Below are positions 5,523 to 12,124 of a DNA stretch of 13,804 nt, piece after piece; the stretch's first letter is position 1, and each line of letters opens with the position of its first letter. A model generated the notes under the pieces. The model ran no database searches. It saw only the letters and a list, made by a program, of their open reading frames with translations, and had not been told where the DNA came from. Location of the stretch: contig CAZMWE010000028.1 of NCBI GenBank assembly GCA_964570005.1, positions 1-13,804 of the forward strand, given 5' to 3'. Source of the stretch: JAJZCD01 sp964570005 (GTDB lineage Bacteria > Patescibacteriota > Saccharimonadia > Saccharimonadales > UBA4665). A program made the translations under genes and the position numbers.

Positions 5523-7522
5523 ATCTGTGACGCCTCGTATGCTTTGACTTTGCGCAGCCGCTGGTGTTCCAGCCGTTCCACTTCACGGGCGGTTAATCGG
5601 TACTCCGGTTCGTCATTCATGCTACGGATAATGATGCCTGCGACGATACCCAGCAGAGCTAACGGTGTCAGCCAGAAGATGTGCCAGACCACCGTGCCGC
5701 CAAACACGAACGCACAAGCACCGATAGCTACGCTCCAGCCGCTGTTTTTAGGCAGTACAATGTCTTCATATTCTTTTTTGTGATGTACCTTGGCCTGTTT
5801 GTCGGCCCAGAACTGGTCGCGCTCGGTTACGACCGGTTGTTTGACGAAGCTGTAAAACGGCGCCGGGGAAGGTACTGACCATTCCAGCGTACGGCCATTC
5901 CACGGGTCACCGGTCAGGTCGCGCCTGGAGTCACGCTGCAAAACACTCAGTCCCAGTTGCAGCAGCTGAGCGGCAATACCGCAGGCGATTATCACGACAC
6001 CGATGCCGGCCACGATAAACAGCGGCTGCCAGCCCAGCGACGCGCTATAATGGTCAAGCCGGCGTGTCGCCCCCATCAGGCCCAAGACATAAAGCGGTGT
6101 AAAGGCGGTCACAAAGCCTATGCCCCAACACCAGAAAGCGATTTTGCCCAGGCCCTCGTGCAGCCGGAACCCAAAGATTTTAGGAAACCAGTAGGTCAGC
6201 CCGGCAAAGAAACCGAACACCACGCCACCGACGATCATCATGTGGAAGTGCGCGACCAGGAACAGACTGTTGTGCACCTGGTAGTCAATGGCCGGAACGC
6301 TCATCATCACGCCTGCTACACCGCCTATTGTAAATATAACTACAAAGCCCATAAACCAGAACATCGGACTGGCAAATCTGATCCGCCCGCGGTACATCGT
6401 AAACAGCCAGTTAAATATTTTGACACCGGTTGGCACCGCGATAACCGCCGTCATAATGCCAAAGAAGGCATTCACGTCTGCTCCGGCACCCATGGTGAAA
6501 AAGTGATGCAGCCAGACGGTGTAACTCAAAATCATGATGGCGACCAGCGCCCATACCATGCTCACATAGCCGAAAAGTTTCTTGCGCGAGAAGGTCGCTA
6601 CAATTTCAGAATAGATGCCGAATGCCGGCAGCACCAGAATGTAGACCTCCGGATGTCCCCAGGCCCAGATCAGATTGACGTACATCATGGCATTACCGCC
6701 GAAGCCAGCCGTGAAGAAGTGGGTACCGATGGTCCGGTCAAGTGCCAGCAGCGTCAGTGTCACCGTCAGGATAGGGAAGGCAAAAGCCACCAGACTCATG
6801 CTGGTCAGCACGCTCCAGGCGAACAGCGGCATCTTCATGAGCGCCATGCCGGGCGCGCGCATCTTGATAATCGTCACTAAAAAGTTAACGCCGGAAAGCA
6901 AGCTGCCCACGCCGCTGATCTGCAATGCCCATATCCAATAGTCCACACCGACGGTTGGGCTGTATTTGAGCTCGGAAAGAGGCGGATAGGCCAGCCAGCC
7001 AGCAGCCGAAAAATCACCGACTACCAGGCTACCCATCATGAGTGCCATACCGGCAAAAAACAGCCAGAAACTGGTAGCGTTTAAGAACGGGAAGGCGACA
7101 TCGCGCGCGCCAATCTGCAGCGGCAGCACCAGGTTAATGATCCCGAACATCAGACCCATCGCCACAAAGAAAATCATAATGGTTCCGTGTGCGCTCACAA
7201 TCTGCTGGAAATGACTCGCGTCAAGCGGACCCTGGGTGCCGCCAACCGCCACGGCCTGTTGCGCCCGCATAAGCCCGGCATCCACCGCGCCGCGCAGCAG
7301 CATGATAAGCGCCACGATCACGTACATCACACCGATTCGCTTCGGGTCTTGCGTGGTGAGCCATTCCTTCCAAAGCCATTGCCAGCGATGCAGGTAGGTA
7401 ATCAGCCCGACTACCGCTATAAGGCCGAATATGACCATAAGCGCACCGCCCCAGGCAATCGGGTTCGGCGGCAACTGGTTCCAGGCCAGCTTTCCCAGCA
7501 AAGCGAAAGCGAACAAAGTCAT
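5519..7522 (-). CDS. cyoB: Cytochrome bo3 quinol oxidase subunit I
   Basis: This 667-residue catalytic subunit reduces O2 to water and pumps protons. Low-spin haem ligands are H112 and H427, CuB ligands H290, H339 and H340 with the cross-linked Tyr294, and the haem O3 ligand is H425. Each lies exactly six residues beyond its E. coli CyoB counterpart (106, 421, 284, 333, 334, 288, 419). The quinol-site set R77, D81, H104 and Q107 is present (E. coli R71, D75, H98, Q101). The D-channel (N130, D141, N148, E292) and K-channel (K368) residues are also intact, so a proton-pumping A-type enzyme is expected. The C-terminal part keeps DLTGDPWNGRTLEW and LPKNSGW. One base of its ATG overlaps the cyoA TAA. 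The close resemblance to proteobacterial CyoB suggests acquisition by transfer; this is inference. Confidence 0.98.
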   Translation of the reverse strand: MTLFAFALLGKLAWNQLPPNPIAWGGALMVIFGLIAVVGLITYLHRWQWLWKEWLTTQDPKRIGVMYVIVALIMLLRGAVDAGLMRAQQAVAVGGTQGPLDASHFQQIVSAHGTIMIFFVAMGLMFGIINLVLPLQIGARDVAFPFLNATSFWLFFAGMALMMGSLVVGDFSAAGWLAYPPLSELKYSPTVGVDYWIWALQISGVGSLLSGVNFLVTIIKMRAPGMALMKMPLFAWSVLTSMSLVAFAFPILTVTLTLLALDRTIGTHFFTAGFGGNAMMYVNLIWAWGHPEVYILVLPAFGIYSEIVATFSRKKLFGYVSMVWALVAIMILSYTVWLHHFFTMGAGADVNAFFGIMTAVIAVPTGVKIFNWLFTMYRGRIRFASPMFWFMGFVVIFTIGGVAGVMMSVPAIDYQVHNSLFLVAHFHMMIVGGVVFGFFAGLTYWFPKIFGFRLHEGLGKIAFWCWGIGFVTAFTPLYVLGLMGATRRLDHYSASLGWQPLFIVAGIGVVIIACGIAAQLLQLGLSVLQRDSRRDLTGDPWNGRTLEWSVPSPAPFYSFVKQPVVTERDQFWADKQAKVHHKKEYEDIVLPKNSGWSVAIGACAFVFGGTVVWHIFWLTPLALLGIVAGIIIRSMNDEPEYRLTAREVERLEHQRLRKVKAYEASQI

Positions 7523-8418
7523 TACAAACTCGCTCCCAGGTTACTCGCTGCACTCACCGGCGTCATATACTTAAGCACTATCCTATCATACAAATCAGGC
7601 TCGACTGAACGGTAGAACCGGTTACCATGTAGCACACTAGGCTGTGCCAGGTTACTATACGCGCTTGCCGTGAGCGGTCCGGTGCTTGAAGCGGTCCCGA
7701 GGCTCTGCATCTGCTTCGCATACTGGTTCGAAGACAACACCACGACCCGGAATGTCATATCAGCAAAGCCCTTGCCAGAGATATTCGCCGCGCTGCCGTT
7801 AAACATACCCATACGGTTCGCCTCCAGGTTCAGATGCGTCGACATACCCGGCATGGCATACATCTGGCCGCCTAACTGCGGCGCCCAAAAGCTCGTCATC
7901 ACCGCGTCGCTGGTAATTTGGAAGTCCACCGGAGTATTTGCGGGGATGTACGCCACATTGACACTCGCCATATGCTGGTCCGGGTAAATAAACAGCCACT
8001 TCCAGTCAAGCGCCACGACCTGCACTTGCTCTGTCTTGCCGCCGCTTAAAGGTCTGAACGGGTCAAGCGCATAGCTACTGCGCCAAGTGATAGTCCCGAT
8101 CATACCGATCATAATGGCCGGTATCAGCCACCAGATGGTCTCGGCGACACGGCTGCCTGCCAGATCCGGGCTGTAGCGGCCCCGCGGGTTGCCCTCACGG
8201 TAACGCAAGGCGAACCCGATGAGCATCGCGAACACCGGGATAACAACGACAAGTGAAATTGAGGCCGTGAAGATAATAAGATTACGCTCTTTGTGACCGA
8301 TCACACCCGCCGGCTGTACTACCGAGACAGGGTAGCGATGCAGGTACCAGCCCGCCAAAGCCGCGAGCAACGTAAAAAATACCAGCACCGCCACCAAAAC
8401 TTTTCGCTGTGTTTTCAT
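7522..8418 (-). CDS. cyoA: Cytochrome bo3 quinol oxidase subunit II
   Basis: This 298-residue subunit has an N-terminal hydrophobic segment (about 7-24), two membrane helices (about 46-71 and 92-112), an outer cupredoxin domain (about 127-230) and a C-terminal COX aromatic-rich region (about 255-285, with LAQPSVLHGNRFYRSVEPDL). The CuA ligands of cytochrome c oxidases are missing: the Cys-x-x-x-Cys loop is replaced around MFNGSAANISGKGFADM (205-221), as expected for a quinol oxidase. E. coli CyoA is a lipoprotein, but here the lipobox-like ALAG is followed by Trp24 (codon TGG) instead of Cys, so the N-terminus is probably an uncleaved or unlipidated anchor. It is first in the operon. A GAGGG motif lies very close (2 bases) to the ATG. 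Confidence 0.96.
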   Translation of the reverse strand: MKTQRKVLVAVLVFFTLLAALAGWYLHRYPVSVVQPAGVIGHKERNLIIFTASISLVVVIPVFAMLIGFALRYREGNPRGRYSPDLAGSRVAETIWWLIPAIMIGMIGTITWRSSYALDPFRPLSGGKTEQVQVVALDWKWLFIYPDQHMASVNVAYIPANTPVDFQITSDAVMTSFWAPQLGGQMYAMPGMSTHLNLEANRMGMFNGSAANISGKGFADMTFRVVVLSSNQYAKQMQSLGTASSTGPLTASAYSNLAQPSVLHGNRFYRSVEPDLYDRIVLKYMTPVSAASNLGASL

Positions 8419-8449
8419 TTCCCTCGTCGGTCAAATCCTTCTTACGCTT

Positions 8450-8458
8450 ATTGTAGCA
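8450..8458 (-). promoter_or_regulatory. Candidate extended -10 promoter of the cyo operon
   Basis: On the minus strand, TGC directly precedes TACAAT (8455-8450), giving an extended -10 element with five of six consensus bases. No recognisable -35 is present, as is common for extended -10 promoters. The start would be near 8443, with a leader of about 25 bases to the cyoA ATG. A weak imperfect hairpin (8491-8511) at the end of the preceding gene could separate the two units. Confidence 0.45.
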
Positions 8459-8509
8459 CGCTCGATCGCTTGCCGGATGGTGAAGTTTATAGAAAGCCGG
8501 CCGTGCCTT

Positions 8510-9100
8510 CTAGCGTAGGTTTTTAGTGTCCGTACAATCCGGACAAGCCTGGCGGACAACACGAATAAGCAGCCAGCCGAATGTTAAGCTTGTCACCACT
8601 TCAGCTATAAACAACACATGGAGAACGCCGAAAAGCGTCAATACCGCAAGTATAAAGCCGGCGCCTTGTGCCGCAAGCAAAACAGTTTGCAATACGTCAC
8701 GCGTAAAGACATGGCCGAACCATGTCGCCGTCGCTATCTGGAATACCAGAAGCAGCACGCCAACAGCAATATGTATGTCATCAAGCAGCCCGCTCACCTG
8801 ATACAAATATGTTGATTCGAGCACAGCCAAATAGAACCAACCGGACCCAAACAGCACTCGCCGAAGCTGTCGGCTTCGGGCAGTGTCTGTCCAGAACACA
8901 CGCGCCGCCTGAAGCGTCAGTACACCGCACAAACCGAACGCCAAAGTATACGGTATGATCGTCGCCGAGTAGGTCCCGTAATTACTCACCCCGCCTTCGT
9001 CCGACTGGAGCAAAAAATGTGGCATCAGCACAAAGCAGACCAACAAAAACAGCCCAAGGCTCATCTGAGCAAGTATCACAAGGCGAACGCTGGGGGGCAT
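8510..9100 (-). CDS. Uncharacterised polytopic membrane protein with CPDC tail
   Basis: I cannot assign a function to this 196-residue protein. It has about six hydrophobic helices: roughly residues 6-28, 48-67, 82-100, 108-128, 134-155 and 158-182. The conserved-looking loop after helix 1, QSDEGGVSNYGTYSATIIPY, resembles the first extracytoplasmic loop of DUF998-like membrane proteins as I remember them. A charged loop (ARSRQLRR) follows helix 2. The tail RQACPDCTDTKNLR carries a Cys-x-x-Cys pair that could bind metal or undergo redox change. There is no visible ribosome binding site before the ATG at 9100. A TATACT sits at 9112-9107, about seven bases before the ATG, so the mRNA may be leaderless. 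It is 91 bases upstream of cyoA on the same strand, so a link to the oxidase is possible but unproven. Confidence 0.75.
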   Translation of the reverse strand: MPPSVRLVILAQMSLGLFLLVCFVLMPHFLLQSDEGGVSNYGTYSATIIPYTLAFGLCGVLTLQAARVFWTDTARSRQLRRVLFGSGWFYLAVLESTYLYQVSGLLDDIHIAVGVLLLVFQIATATWFGHVFTRDVLQTVLLAAQGAGFILAVLTLFGVLHVLFIAEVVTSLTFGWLLIRVVRQACPDCTDTKNLR

Positions 9101-9106
9101 ATAAGT

Positions 9107-9112
9107 AGTATA
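9107..9112 (-). promoter_or_regulatory. Candidate -10 box for a leaderless transcript
   Basis: TATACT on the minus strand ends six bases before the ATG at 9100, which places the predicted start of transcription on or next to the start codon. No clear -35 is found. The same 20 bases contain the AAGGA ribosome binding site (9112-9116) of the divergent broken gene at 9121. Confidence 0.35.
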
Positions 9113-9120
9113 AGGAAAAG

Positions 9121-9377
9121 ATGAACGAAGGCGAGTTTACCAAGCTATTCAAGTATATGCAGAAAGAATTTGACCGGGTTAATAAAAAGTTGGACGAAAA
9201 GGCCTCTCAGTCCACTGTTGACCGGCTGACTGATGCCGCTCATGACTTTGTAAAGCTGTAAAGCGCCTCGACTGTGAAGAAACCGAGCAGGTTTTCCGCG
9301 ACACACAGTGCGAGCGCCCGCTTGAATGGGCACACAAGGTCTCCGAGAAGACCGACATCCCCCTCGAAGGCTTTTAG
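9121..9377 (+). pseudogene. Small coiled-coil-like protein, frameshifted by 8-bp duplication
   Basis: From ATG 9121 (ribosome binding site AAGGA at 9112-9116) the frame encodes 46 residues, MNEGEFTKLFKYMQKEFDRV onward, and stops at TAA 9259-9261. The +2 frame continues without a break as KRLDCEETEQVFRDTQCERP and on to SEKTDIPLEGF, ending at TAG 9375-9377. The two halves join perfectly if one copy of the tandem 8-mer TGTAAAGC is removed (9249-9256 or 9257-9264), giving an 82-residue protein that reads DFVKRLD across the join. The restored protein is charged, probably helical, with a heptad-like N-terminal half, and resembles short helical proteins I recall as multi-copy in Saccharibacteria. 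As it stands only a 46-residue fragment would be made. A sequencing or assembly error is a possible alternative. Confidence 0.8.
9249..9264. repeat. 8-bp tandem duplication causing the frameshift
   Basis: TGTAAAGC occurs twice in direct succession (9249-9256, 9257-9264). Eight is not a multiple of three, so the second copy shifts the frame and brings TAA into phase at 9259. Replication slippage is the simplest origin. Confidence 0.9.
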
Positions 9378-9441
9378 ACTTGAGTCGTAGTCTAAGGAAC
9401 AAGCAGCCCGAGAGTTTAGCCTATACCTTGTACCCGGCGTG

Positions 9442-9468
9442 ATGGGGAAACCTTTCCGGTTTCCCCAT
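9442..9468. terminator. Strong hairpin between convergent genes, no T tract
   Basis: ATGGGGAAACC (9442-9452) and GGTTTCCCCAT (9458-9468) are perfect 11-base inverted repeats with a 5-base loop. The hairpin lies six bases after the stop codon of the minus-strand dehydrogenase and downstream of the plus-strand pseudogene. Neither strand has a run of T after it, so it may be an mRNA-end or processing structure rather than a classical terminator. A smaller hairpin, ACCACT/AGTGGT (9469-9474/9480-9485), overlaps the dehydrogenase stop codon. Confidence 0.5.
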
Positions 9469-9474
9469 ACCACT

Positions 9475-11139
9475 CTAAAAGTGGTCGCGGATGTGCGAGT
9501 AACTGTAATCCCAATTGGCGTCGGATTTCTTGTGTGGGTTGAAGATATTTTGCGGGTCAAAAATGTGCTTGACGTCACGGAACAGTCCAACGATCTGCTT
9601 GCCGAACTGTGCTTCCAGCCACGGACCGCGCACCAGGCCGTCGTTATGTTCGCCACTTAGACTGCCTTCATACTTCAGAACCAGGTCGTTGACTTCCTTT
9701 TGTGACGGCTCAATCTTTTTGCGCTCCTTAGGGTCTTCGATCTTCATCAGCGGGATGACGTGGAAATTGCCGTCACCCATGTGCCCGGCAATCGTCGCAA
9801 ACAAATGATATTTCTTGATGACCTTCTGCAGCTTCGGCAAAAAGTCCACCAAGTGTACCGGTGGCACAACAAAGTCATCAATGTATGGCGCCGTGTGCTT
9901 GTCTTTCACCTTGCTCCGGAGCAGCTGAAAGCTGTAGCGGCGCATAATCCAGAACTTTTCACTCTTGCCCTCGGTGGGGTCTTCCTCGAACCCGTTGATT
10001 TCGTAGCGAGCGCGGTAGTGCTTGAGGTCACGGTGCAGCGCTTTCACTTTCTCACGAACTTCATCCTCAGTTTCACCGTTGAACTCGACCATCATGATCA
10101 GCTTGGGGATACCGCGCAGCAGCTGCAGACCGTCGGGGATAAGGGTAATCAGCAGGTGGATGAATCGCCTCCAGCCCAGCAACTTTAGGAAACTCGGCAT
10201 AAACCGAATACTCAGCCACAGCGTTTGGTCGTCGAAGCTTTCGAACGTCGCCGGTTTGTGCTCCAGCACCTTGGGGATGAGCTCACCCAGATCGTTGATG
10301 TTGCGCATAAAGAGTACCAGCAAGCCAGAGTGTGGGCGGTGGGGAACCAGACGGTATTTAATATCCGTAACGAAGCCAAGCGTGCCCTCGGAACCGACAA
10401 TAAGCTTCGTGAGGTCAAACACGCCGGTCTCCCTATCCCAGACTTCCCATAGTGTGTAGCCCATGCTGTTTTTACTGACGTGCGGTTTGGCAGCCTTAAT
10501 TTCATCATAGTGCGCCTCGCACAGATCATAAACCTGCTTGTAGATCTTGCCCTCATAGTCCTTTTGCGCCAGCTTTTTCTTGAGCTCTTCACCCCTGAGA
10601 GGCTTGACCACGTATTCGTTGCCATCGGCAAACACCACATGCAGTTCATTCACAAAGTCCTTGACCTTGCCGTATTCGAGCGATTTTTCACCGCCGGAAT
10701 TGTTGGCGACCATACCGCCGACCGTACAAAGTTCGCGGCTGGCAGGGTACGAGGGCATCAGAGCGTTGTGCTTCAGCGTTTCTTTTTCGAAATCACGGTA
10801 GAATACGCCGGGTTGGGTTTGTGCCTCTTCGCTGGTTACTTGCTCGACCTTATTCAGGTGCTTGTTAAAATCGACGATGATCGATTCATTAATCGCACCA
10901 CCAGCCATGTCGGTGCCCGCAGAGCGGGCCGTAACCGACAAATCAGGCATCGATTCCTTTTTTTCAGAAACGAGCCTTACAAGCCTCTCCACATCGCTAC
11001 TATCTTGCGGCATCACGACCAGCTTGGGCCGCAGCTCGAACATGCTGGCGTCGTGGCTGTATTTTTCTTTAGCCTCAGCCGAGTCATCCAGTTCACCTTT
11101 AAACCCGCGCTTTTTAAGTTCAGTTTTAATGTCTTCCAT
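9475..11139 (-). CDS. FAD-linked oxidase, D-lactate/glycolate dehydrogenase type
   Basis: This 554-residue flavoprotein of the GlcD/D-lactate dehydrogenase (FAD_binding_4 plus FAD-oxidase C) family oxidises a 2-hydroxyacid to a 2-oxoacid. The PCMH FAD domain spans about residues 30-265, with TARSAGTDMAGGA (70-82), VGGMVANNSGGEKSLEYG (140-157) and IVGSEGTLGFVTD (247-259). The C-terminal domain carries the metal/substrate motifs GHMGDGNFH (452-460) and GEHNDG (496-501) and ends with HIFDPQNIFNPHK. It lacks the C-terminal iron-sulphur domain of YdiJ-type enzymes and has no signal or membrane helix, so it is a cytosolic or peripheral membrane protein. Electron delivery to quinone and then to the Cyo oxidase is plausible. 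I chose the ATG at 11139; an in-frame GTG at 11157 would add six residues. The gene follows the cyclodeaminase-family gene by 64 bases. The exact substrate is not determined. Confidence 0.9.
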   Translation of the reverse strand: MEDIKTELKKRGFKGELDDSAEAKEKYSHDASMFELRPKLVVMPQDSSDVERLVRLVSEKKESMPDLSVTARSAGTDMAGGAINESIIVDFNKHLNKVEQVTSEEAQTQPGVFYRDFEKETLKHNALMPSYPASRELCTVGGMVANNSGGEKSLEYGKVKDFVNELHVVFADGNEYVVKPLRGEELKKKLAQKDYEGKIYKQVYDLCEAHYDEIKAAKPHVSKNSMGYTLWEVWDRETGVFDLTKLIVGSEGTLGFVTDIKYRLVPHRPHSGLLVLFMRNINDLGELIPKVLEHKPATFESFDDQTLWLSIRFMPSFLKLLGWRRFIHLLITLIPDGLQLLRGIPKLIMMVEFNGETEDEVREKVKALHRDLKHYRARYEINGFEEDPTEGKSEKFWIMRRYSFQLLRSKVKDKHTAPYIDDFVVPPVHLVDFLPKLQKVIKKYHLFATIAGHMGDGNFHVIPLMKIEDPKERKKIEPSQKEVNDLVLKYEGSLSGEHNDGLVRGPWLEAQFGKQIVGLFRDVKHIFDPQNIFNPHKKSDANWDYSYSHIRDHF

Positions 11140-11203
11140 ACCACTTAAGCTTAGCACAACTAGCGCTTGGCTGCGCTATACCAGAGGAGTCTCTCGAAAT
11201 AGC

Positions 11204-12124
11204 CTACCGGTTTGCCATTAGCAGCTGCAAGAATGCCAAATTTTGCATGGGCGTACCGTGGCTGCGGTAGATAGTATACTTCTTGGCATTATCATGTGAG
11301 TACGTCCCACGAAGGAGATCACGGAGCAGTATTAGATCTCCTTTCTTGGCGATACCATTATCAAGCGCGGTCTGTAGCTCTACAGCCTCTGAAGTAGTCT
11401 GTTCCCAATCTACGATCACCTGGGCCTCAGTAGTGTTATAGAAGTTTTCGGCCAACTCCATATGGTCCTCACTGGCGAACGAACTAATAAATGCACCCTG
11501 CTTCAGCCGGCCGAGTAGTTCGGGAGTCAACACCGGCTCTTTGGCTGAGCTATGGCAAATGATGATATCGTAAACTTCGACTTCGTCGAGCTTACCTCGC
11601 TGTGCCTCTATACCGAGACCGGATGCGAGTTTCGTAAATGCGGCGGCGTCACTACCCGAATTCATAAAGTCAATGTTCCGTACGCCCGGAAAGTACAACT
11701 TAAACGCAGCGAGCGCGCATCGAGCAACTCTGCCCGTGCCGACGAATAATACCCGCTTATCCGGCATGTCTTGATACCCAAGAGCCTTTAGTACCAACGA
11801 GGACATCACACCGGTGCGTTGGCTAACGTAGGGCGAAACCTCCGCATGGAGCAAGAGTTCTGCAGACTGAAATATCGCACAATACTGTGATGACTTACCA
11901 GATACGATATCGTATGGGCTGTAGGTATGGTAGATGATGGGTGGCTCGCTGTGGCGCGGTTCAAAAATAACAAACTCAAAGAAATCGCCCATGTACTTCC
12001 CGTCAACCTTGAGTACTGGCACCTGCTTGTCGAAGGTATAATTTCCGCTCTCGGTAAACACTTCTTTGATCGCCTGGCCAAGCTCCATGTAATCCAGCTG
12101 ATTATTCTCTATGCTCACACTCAT
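11204..12124 (-). CDS. Ornithine cyclodeaminase/mu-crystallin family protein
   Basis: This 306-residue NAD(P)-dependent enzyme belongs to a family that includes ornithine cyclodeaminase, archaeal alanine dehydrogenase, ketimine reductases and SbnB. The Rossmann motif is KRVLFVGTGRVARCALAAF (123-141). It is preceded by QRTGVMSSLVLKALG (102-116), which matches the family's Arg-Thr-(G/A) helix before the nucleotide fold, with R103 as the likely carboxylate-binding residue. The end, IYRSHGTPMQNLAFLQLL, corresponds to the family's (K)S-x-G-T-x-x-(E/Q)-D-L region. The N-terminal 100 residues are divergent, and I cannot locate the usual catalytic Lys and Asp with confidence, so the substrate is open. 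The ATG overlaps the upstream transporter stop (ATGA), and a strong GAGGAGGTG site lies inside that gene, so the two proteins are made together. Confidence 0.85.
   Translation of the reverse strand: MSVSIENNQLDYMELGQAIKEVFTESGNYTFDKQVPVLKVDGKYMGDFFEFVIFEPRHSEPPIIYHTYSPYDIVSGKSSQYCAIFQSAELLLHAEVSPYVSQRTGVMSSLVLKALGYQDMPDKRVLFVGTGRVARCALAAFKLYFPGVRNIDFMNSGSDAAAFTKLASGLGIEAQRGKLDEVEVYDIIICHSSAKEPVLTPELLGRLKQGAFISSFASEDHMELAENFYNTTEAQVIVDWEQTTSEAVELQTALDNGIAKKGDLILLRDLLRGTYSHDNAKKYTIYRSHGTPMQNLAFLQLLMANR

Noticed and set aside
5957..6880. 307-codon plus-strand open frame
   Set aside because: It lies wholly antisense to cyoB, is rich in His, Gln and Arg with no family signature, and reflects the codon bias of cyoB on the other strand.
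7522..8418. Subunit II of a cytochrome c oxidase
   Set aside because: The CuA ligands (His and the Cys-x-x-x-Cys loop) are absent, and CyoB carries the quinol-site residues, so it is a quinol oxidase.
9374..9395. TTAGACT/AGTCTAA hairpin at the pseudogene stop as a terminator
   Set aside because: The stem is only seven AT-rich base pairs with no T run after it; too weak to call.
10480..11148. 222-codon plus-strand open frame
   Set aside because: It is antisense to the FAD-linked dehydrogenase, which has clear motifs throughout; its hydrophobic and Phe-rich text is a complement artefact.
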